Translations under genes and position numbers: made by a program
Notes under the pieces: model-generated
What the model was told of the DNA's origin: nothing
The model's input: the letters and a program-made list of their open reading frames with translations, nothing else
The model's database searches: none
Part shown: piece after piece, positions 47,526 through 55,400 of the stretch
How the letters are laid out: each line of letters opens with the position of its first letter
Numbering within the stretch: the stretch's first letter is position 1
Source of the DNA: Chitiniphilus purpureus
GTDB lineage: Bacteria > Pseudomonadota > Gammaproteobacteria > Burkholderiales > Chitinibacteraceae
Length of the DNA stretch: 64,000 bases
NCBI RefSeq assembly: GCF_025642115.1
Contig: NZ_CP106753.1
Span: forward strand, 3,969,501-4,033,500
Reading direction: 5' to 3'

Positions 47526-47774
47526 TGCGTTTCGCGGCATGCAAGGCTGCGGCAGCGCCGAGGGTCTGACAGCAGTTGCCAATGCCCGATCCGCGCCACG
47601 GGGGCGGCGCACTGCCCGCTGGGCCGCCGATCGCCCCGGTAGCACGGTGCCCATGCGGCAATGCCCGGATGTGTGCCACGGCCCCGTATGCCACCCATAC
47701 ACCGGCCCCTTAGCCGGATACAGCCCGATTTCAATCGGCAGTCAGCAGCGTGGCAAGTGATTCGCAGATGATAC
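47526..47774. other. non-coding gap left of the adhesin operon
   Basis: About 250 bases between the rhodanese gene and the promoter-like site that precedes the GNAT gene. No gene supported. A small hairpin CCGAT/ATCGG with TTCA loop lies at about 47728-47741. Confidence 0.4.
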
Positions 47775-47802
47775 TTGCGTAAGCATTCCACCCAGCTATC
47801 AT
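47775..47802 (+). promoter_or_regulatory. candidate sigma-70 promoter for the GNAT-to-adhesin operon
   Basis: TTGCGT at 47775-47780, a 16-base spacer and TATCAT at 47797-47802. The first following ATG is at 47840. This is the only good -35/-10 pair found near the adhesin locus. Confidence 0.45.
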
Positions 47803-47839
47803 CTAGGCCTGAGCTTTGCGATGAACCGTCTGACTAGCC

Positions 47840-48355
47840 ATGTGCCCGGCCCCCACTTCGCCTGTCGATCCGGCAGCGTTGCAACTGACCCTTGCCACCG
47901 CAGACGATCTGCCATTCCTTCAGGCGCTGTACGCGTCGACCCGTAGCGAGGAATTGGCCGCCACGGGCTGGAGTGCGCAGCAGCAGGCCGATTTCATCGC
48001 ACAGCAGTTCGACGCCCAGCACCGCCATTACCAGGAACACTACCGCGAGGCGGCGTTTTCGGTTGTCCATCATGGGCATGAGCCGATAGGCCGGTTCTAC
48101 GTCTTTCGCGGGCCGACCATCTATAACCTGATGGACCTCTCGCTGCTGCCTGGCTGGCGAGGCCATGGCATCGGGGGGCATCTACTGGCACAACTGGTGC
48201 GGGAAGCCGATTCGGCTGCCAGGGCCATCCGTCTCTACGTGGAGCAGGACAACCCCGCGCGCCGGCTGTACGAGCGCTTCGGTTTTGCCGTCACCGGCCA
48301 GCACCCGATCTACCTGCAGATGCATCGCCCCGCCACCCAGGAGTTGGCCGCATGA
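47840..48355 (+). CDS. GNAT-family acetyltransferase
   Basis: 171 residues. N-terminal ATADDLPFLQALYASTRSEEL and the acetyl-CoA-binding motif A LPGWRGHGIGGHLLAQLVRE, followed by VEQDNPARRLYERFGFAV, are typical of GNAT enzymes. Coupled by ATGA overlap to the next gene, with which it precedes the tail-collar and giant-protein genes. Likely modifies a component of the secreted complex, but the substrate is unknown. Confidence 0.85.
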   Translation: MCPAPTSPVDPAALQLTLATADDLPFLQALYASTRSEELAATGWSAQQQADFIAQQFDAQHRHYQEHYREAAFSVVHHGHEPIGRFYVFRGPTIYNLMDLSLLPGWRGHGIGGHLLAQLVREADSAARAIRLYVEQDNPARRLYERFGFAVTGQHPIYLQMHRPATQELAA

Positions 48356-48672
48356 GTGACATCCCCAGCCAGGACGAGCTGCAGCAGGCCCTGGGCCAGA
48401 CCTGGCGCGTGAGCTGGGAAGGCCATCCTGGCATCGACGTCGATCTGGTCGAGGTCAACCAGGGCAAATCGATGAATTCGCGTTATCACTGCTACGACGC
48501 GGTATTCCGGCAGCCCGCCGGGTTCGATCTGCCGCAATACAGCTACACACTGCATGGCCCGGACGCGTCGTCGTGGTGGGTCATGCTCACCCCGATCGGG
48601 CCGGACGAGGAAGGACATCGCCTGCTGCAGGCGGTGTTCCATGTCCGGCTACCGGTACCGGCCAGCCCCTGA
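48352..48672 (+). CDS. DUF6916-like small protein
   Basis: 106 residues. Short acidic protein (LGQTWRVSWEGHPGIDVDLVEVNQG, then YSYTLHGPDASSWWVMLTPIGPDEEG) resembling small proteins usually located next to phage-tail-collar/Mdp-like genes. Function unknown. Its position between the acetyltransferase and the tail-collar gene, with overlap on its left side, supports a shared operon. Confidence 0.6.
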   Translation: MSDIPSQDELQQALGQTWRVSWEGHPGIDVDLVEVNQGKSMNSRYHCYDAVFRQPAGFDLPQYSYTLHGPDASSWWVMLTPIGPDEEGHRLLQAVFHVRLPVPASP

Positions 48673-48737
48673 CACGCACTGCGGACCGACCGCACACCCC
48701 CGCCGGCAAGGCCGGCTTCACAGCGAGGAGCAACAGC

Positions 48738-49382
48738 ATGGAACCTTTTCTGGGCGAGATCAAAATGGTGGGCTTCAATTTCGCACCGCGCGGCTACGCG
48801 ATGTGCCAGGGCCAGCAGATGTCCATCGCGCAGAACAGCGCGCTGTTTGCCCTGCTCGGCACCATGTACGGTGGCAATGGCCAGACCACGTTCGGCCTGC
48901 CTGACTACCGCGGCCGCAGCCCGGTGGGCATGGGGCAAGGCCCGGGATTGTCGATGATCGTCCAAGGTGAAGTCGCGGGGACCGAGAATGTCACGCTGAC
49001 GACAGGCCAACTGCCGCCGCATGCACCGGTCGCGCAGTTTGTCGGCCAACCCAGCAATGGCAGCGTGACCCTGTCCGCGGATGTGGCGACCAGCACGACG
49101 GCTGCGATGGTCCCGCCGACCCAGGGCAGCACCACCTACCTGTCCGCCACCACGGCCAAGGCCGGCCCGACCAATGTGGCCTTCAATGGCTTGTTCACCG
49201 GTACCGCGCCCGATGCGACCAAGGCCAGCCTCGGCGGTCTCAGCGGGCAAGCCAGCATCACCCCCCAGGGCAGCATCACCATCTCGCCGGTGGGCGGCGG
49301 CCTGCCGGTTGCCATCCGCAATCCCTTCCTCGGCACCAATTTTGTCATCGCGACGGAAGGCGTCTTCCCCTCCCGCAATTGA
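48738..49382 (+). CDS. phage tail collar domain protein, microcystin-dependent (Mdp)-like
   Basis: 214 residues. The N-terminal collar domain (EPFLGEIKMVGFNFAPRGYAMCQGQ, NSALFALLGTMYGGNGQTTFGLPDYRGR) is followed by a Thr/Ser-rich, repetitive body (STTAAMVPPTQGSTTYL) and a C-terminal SITISPVGGGLPVAIRNPFLGTNFVIATEG. Similar proteins occur in bacteria as stand-alone fibre-like genes, not only in prophages. No other phage gene is present nearby. GAGGAG lies before the ATG. Confidence 0.85.
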   Translation: MEPFLGEIKMVGFNFAPRGYAMCQGQQMSIAQNSALFALLGTMYGGNGQTTFGLPDYRGRSPVGMGQGPGLSMIVQGEVAGTENVTLTTGQLPPHAPVAQFVGQPSNGSVTLSADVATSTTAAMVPPTQGSTTYLSATTAKAGPTNVAFNGLFTGTAPDATKASLGGLSGQASITPQGSITISPVGGGLPVAIRNPFLGTNFVIATEGVFPSRN

Positions 49383-49458
49383 TCTCGTTAATCTGCACCA
49401 AGGTCGGCCTGTCCCTGCACAGGCCGACTGCCACTTCAAGGAACGCCGGGAGCCGCCG

Positions 49459-52400
49459 ATGAAAACCAGAGCCACCGCCCAACCGACATCGCACGCCCCG
49501 GCAGGCCGCGCCTGGCTGCGCGCGCTCGAACCTCGCATCATGTTCGACGCAGCGGCGCTTGCCACCGCAGCCGATGCGGGCGCAGAGGCCGCGAAGCCAG
49601 CCACACGCCATATCGATGCGCCTGACCATCCGGCCGGCGACGCGTCCGCGTCCGTGGCCGAGACGGCGACCCGGCAAGGCGGGCAACGGCAGGCGCTGAT
49701 AACCCCCGGCGAGGTGGAAGAACGGTTGGCGGGCGCCAGGCCCGGCCGCGAAGTCGTGTTTGTCGACGGCGCAATCGTCGATGCCCGGCAACTGGTCGAT
49801 TCGCTCGAACCGGGCGTGGAGGTCGTGACCCTGGATCCCGACGGCGACGGTCTGGCCCAGATTGCCGAATACCTGAAGGGTCGCCAGGGCATCGATGCGA
49901 TCCATATCGTCAGTCACGGCTCGCTGGGGCAGATCACGCTCGGCAACGTCACCCTCGATCAGGCCGCGTTGCCCGCGCGTGCCGCCACCCTCGACGCCAT
50001 CGGGCAGAGCCTTGGCGAGCAAGGCGATATCTTCCTGTACGGCTGCTACGTGGGACAGGGGCGGCAGGGGCAGTCCTTCGTTGATGCATTCTCGCGGCTG
50101 ACCGGCGCCGATGTCGCCGCCTCGACCGACATGACTTCCGGCAGCCAGCGCGGCGGGGACTGGGAGCTGGAGTACCGTAGCGGCGCGGTGACCTCCACCC
50201 TCGATCTTGCCGGCGCCTGGTCCGACTATGCCGGCGCACTGGTCTCGATCCCGTCCAACGTGACCATCGACTTCACCGGGGAGGGCTTCGTCGAGGCGGC
50301 CGACCACGGCTCCAATGTCTTCACCAAGGGCGATGTCAAGATCACCTACAGCGCGGCCAACTGGTTCCAGGACGTGGACGATGGCCAGGGCAGCTCTCCG
50401 GGCCTGTTCGCCGGTGCCTTCACTGGGGTGGAAACGGTCACCATCGAAACCACCTCCGGCAACGAGTTCGATTTTGTCAGCTTCTTCATCAATGCCTTCG
50501 GCGGCGGCTTCGCCTCGGTGGAGGGATTCAGGAACGGCGCCTCGACCGGCGTGCAGACCACCGGCACCGGCTTCGGCCAGGCCAACGGCAGCTTCACCGC
50601 GTTGCTGAATGACGGCATCTTCAACAATGTCGACCGGGTCGTCATCACCTCCAACGCCGGTGGCTTCTTCGATGTCTTCGACAGTTTCGTGCTGCACACG
50701 GTGCCCAGCAATCCACCCAGCCTGGCCGCGACCGGCACCAATCCGGGCTTCACCGAGAACGGCAGCGCCGTCGATCTCTTCAGCGGTATCACCGCCAATA
50801 CCAACGACAGCGGCCAGAAATTCACCGGCGCCACCTTCACGGTGAGCAACGTCAGCAACGGCGCCAGCGAAATCCTCACCATCGGCGGCACCGACATCGG
50901 CCTGAACAACGGCAACAGCGGCACCATCCCCGGCATCGGCAGCTACAGCGTCACCGTGGCGGGCGCCACGGCAACGGTCACGCTGACCGGGCTGAGCCGC
51001 GACAACAGCCAGATGGGTTCGCTGATCGATGCCATCACCTATCGCAACAGCAGTGACAACCCCGGCAGCAGCAGCCGGGTCATCACCATCACCGGCATTG
51101 CCGACGACGGCGCCAACAACAACACCGCCACACCGAACATCGCCTCGACCGTGACCGTGACCCCGGTGAACGATGCCCCGACCCTGTCCCCGGCGAACGA
51201 CACGGCGGCCTATACCGAGGGCGGCACGGCCGCGGTGCTCAGCCCCAGCCTCACCGTCAGCGACGCCGACAGCACCACGCTCTCGAGCGCCACGGTCACC
51301 ATCAGCGACTTCCGTAGCGGCGATGTGCTGAGCGTGGGCAACGCCAACGGCTACACCGTCAACTACAACGCCGGCACCGGGGTGCTGACACTCACCGGCG
51401 CCGGCAACGCCGCGGCCTTGCAGACGGCACTGCGCTCGGTCACCTACTCGTCGACGTCGGACGATCCGACCTTCGGCGGCACCGATGGCACCCGGCAGAT
51501 CAACATCACCGTGACCGACAACGGCGGGGCCAGCTCAACCGCGGCCACATCGCAGGTGGCGGTCACTGCCGTCAACGATGCGCCGACCCTGTCCGCCGGC
51601 CCCTACACCTGGACCGCCACCACCGAGGACGCCACGTCCACCGCGGTCACGGTATCCAGCCTGTTGACCAGCCTGTCGGCCGGCGACCTGGACAGCGCCA
51701 GTGTCGGCGTCGCCATCACCGCCAGCAGCGGCAACGGCACCTGGCAATACTCCACCGACGGCAGCAACTGGTACGGCGTCGGCACGGTCAGCGGCAATGC
51801 GGCGCTGTTGCTGTCCGCCTCCAGCCAGCTGCGCTTCGTACCGGACGGGCAGAACGGCGGCGCGCCGACACTGGGCCTGCGCGCCTGGGACCAGAGCAGC
51901 GGCAGCGTCACCGTCGGCAGCACCCGCAGCACCGCCGATGCGTCCACCAACGGTGGCAGCACGGCCTTTTCCAGCACTGCCGCGCAGGCCAACCTCACCG
52001 TCAGCAGCGTCAACGACGCACCGGTGTTGACACCGATCGGCCCCACGCTCAATGGGCTGACCGACACCGACGTCAACTGGGTCGGTCAGGCCGTGTCCAG
52101 CTTTGCCGGCGCCAACACCAACGATGTCGACAGCGGCGCGGTCAAGGGCATTGCCATCACCGGGCTCAACCCGGGCAACGGCACCTGGCAGTACAGCATG
52201 AATGGCGGTGCCAGCTGGCAGGACATCGGCAGCGTGTCGAGCAGCACGGCGCTGCTGCTGCGCAGCAGTGACCGCGTGCGCTTCGTGCCGGACGGCGTCA
52301 ACGGCACCAATGCCGACATCACCTACCATGCCTGGGACCAGAGCGGCGCCACCAGCGGCCAGCAAGGCAACAAGGTCGATGCCTCCGCCACCGGCGGATC

Positions 52401-55400
52401 CTCGCCGTTCTCCAGCGCGACCGACACCGCGAGCATCACGGTCACCGCGGTCAACGATGCGCCGCTGGTCACCAGCAGTGGCGGCAGCACGGCCTTCGTC
52501 GAAGGCGACAACGTGACGTCGACCCCGGTGGCGATCGACGGCGGCATCACGATCTCCGACAGTGATTCGCCATTGCTCTATGGCGCCACGGTGCAGATCA
52601 CCGGCAACTTCCAGAGTACGCAGGACGTGCTCGCCTTCACCGGCAATCCGGCCATCATGGGCGACATCACCGGCAGCTACGACAGCAACACCGGTACGCT
52701 GACGCTGACCTCGGCCGGCGGTGCCAGCGCGGCACAATGGCAGGCAGCGCTGCGGGCCGTCACCTACAGCAACAGCTCGGAAAACCCGGTCACCACCGAC
52801 CGCACCATCAGCTTCATCGTCGACGACGGTGCCGCCAGCAGCACCGCCGCCAACCGCACCGTGACGGTGACGCGGACCAACGATGCCCCCATCGTCACCG
52901 TGCCGGGCAGCATCCCCGTCCTTGAGGACGTCGCCAGTGCCCTCACCGGCATCAGCTTCTCGGATGCCGATGCCGGCGCCGGCAGCGTCACGGTCACGCT
53001 CTCCGTGCCCAGCGGCACGCTGTCCGCCATCTCGGGCGGCGGTGTCACCATCGGCGGTACCGCCGCTGCGATGACGCTCGCCGGTTCGATCAGCGACATC
53101 AACGCCTTCATCGCCGGCGGCAACGTCAGCTTCCAGACTGCGCTGAACAGCAGCACCAACGTCACGCTCACCGCCAGCATCGACGACAACGGCCTTGCCG
53201 GCGGTGCGGCCAGGAACGACAGCGACACCGTGGCGCTCACGGTGACTGCGGTCAACGATACGCCTGCGATCAGTGCACCGGCCTCGATCAACGTGACCGA
53301 GGACGTGCCGCAGGTGCTCACCGGCATCAGCTTCAGCGATATCGATGCCGGTTCCGGTGCCGTCAGCGTGCAGTTCAGCGTCGCCCCCGGCAGCGGTACG
53401 CTTGCTGCCGGCAGCGCCGCCGGCGTCACGGTGCTGGGTTCGGGTACCGGCACGCTCAGCCTCACCGGTACGCTGGCCGACATCAATGCCTTCGTCGCCG
53501 GTGGCGCGGTCAGCTTCACCACAGCCAACAACGCCACCGGCAACGTGGTGCTGTCGCTCGTCATCGACGATGGCGGCCATACCGGCACCGGTGGCAACCA
53601 GACCGACAACACCACCGTTACCCTGGTGGTCAGCGCCGAGAACGACGCACCGGTCAACAACGTGCCGGGCACCCAGACCATGCTGCAGGACGGTGTGCTG
53701 ATCTTCAGCAGCGGCAACGGCAACGCGGTCGCAATCGCCGATGTGGACGCCGGCGGCGGCACTGTGCGGGTCACGCTCACCGCCAGCAACGGTCTGATCT
53801 CACTGGGCAGCACGGCGGGGCTGGCGTTCTCCATCGGCAGCGGCACCGGTGACAGCACGATGACCTTCGACGGCAGCATCGTCGACATCAACAACGCGCT
53901 GGCCGGTTTGAGCTTTGCCCCGACCGCCGGCTACCACGGCACCGCCTCGCTGCAGATCACCACCAACGATCTCGGCCTTGCCGGCAACGGCGGCAACCAG
54001 ACCGACACCGATCTGATCACGATCACCGTCGCCCAGCCCAATCCGGCAGTGGTCAGTGTCGCCGGCGGCAGCCCCGATGGCGGCTACAAGGTCGGCGACA
54101 CCATCAGCATCAGCGTCACCTTCGACCAGGCCGTCACCGTCAGCGGCGGCACGCCCACGCTGTTGCTGGAAACCGGCGCCACCGATCGGCTCGCCAGTTA
54201 TGTCTCGGGCTCGGGCAGCAATACGCTGACCTTCAGCTACACGGTGCAGCCCGGTGATCTGGCCACCGACCTTGACTATCAATCGACGGCAGCCCTGGTG
54301 CTGAATGGCGCCACCATCCGCAACGCCGCCAGCAACGATGCATTCCTGACGCTGCCGGCCACCGGCAGCGCCAATGCGCTGGCAGGTCAATCCGACCTGG
54401 TCATCGATGGCGTCGCTCCCGCCGTCGCCACGGTCACCGTACCGGCCAACGGCACCTATGTGGCGGGCCAGCACCTCGACTTCATCGTCAACTTCAACGA
54501 GAGCATCACGGTCGACACCACCGGCGGCACGCCGCGCCTTGCCGTCACGCTCGATAGCGGTGGCACCGTCTACGCCGACTACCTGTCCGGCTCGGGTTCC
54601 GGCACCCTCACCTTCCGCCTCACCATTGCCAGCGGCCAGCTGGACGCCGACGGCATCACGCTGGGCAGCGGCATCGACGCCAACGGCGGCACGCTGCGCG
54701 ATGCGGTCGGCAACGACGCCGGGGTCACCCTCAACGGCGTCGGCGCCACCACCGGCGTGCGGATCGATGCCATCGATCCGACCATTGCCAGCGTCACCGT
54801 GCCGGCCGCCGGCCGCTACAACGCCGGCGATGTGCTCACCTTCACCGTCAACCTGTCCGAGCCGGTCACCGTCGATACCGGCGGTGGCACGCCCCGGCTC
54901 GCGCTCGACCTGGGCGGGACCACCGTCTACGCCGCATATGTCTCCGGCGCCGGCACCGGCGCGCTGCAGTTCCAATACACCGTGCAGCCCGGCGACAACG
55001 ACGGCAACGGCATCGCCGTCACTGCATTGCAGGCCAACGGCGGCCTGCTGCGCGACAGCGCCGGCAATACCGCCAGCCTCGCCCTGCAGAACGTGGGCGA
55101 CACCAGCGCCGTGCTGGTCGACACCCAGGCCCCGGCGCCCGTCGCCGTCGCCCGGCTCGACGCCACGCCGACGAATGCCGCCACCATCAGCTACACCGTC
55201 AGCTTCAGCGAGGCGGTCGGCGGTGTCGACGCGGCCGACTTCGCGCTCAGCACCACCGGCTCGGCCAGCGGCAGCATCACCGCGGTCACCCAGCTCGATG
55301 CCACCACCTTCCGCGTCCAGATCGCCAATCTGGCCGGCAGCGGCACGCTGCGGCTCGATCTGAACGGCACCGGCATCGCCGACCTTGCCGGCAACCCGCT

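Noticed and set aside
48738..49382. Prophage boundary suggested by the tail-collar protein
   Set aside because: No integrase, capsid, terminase or attachment site is visible around it; neighbours are an acetyltransferase and the giant protein.
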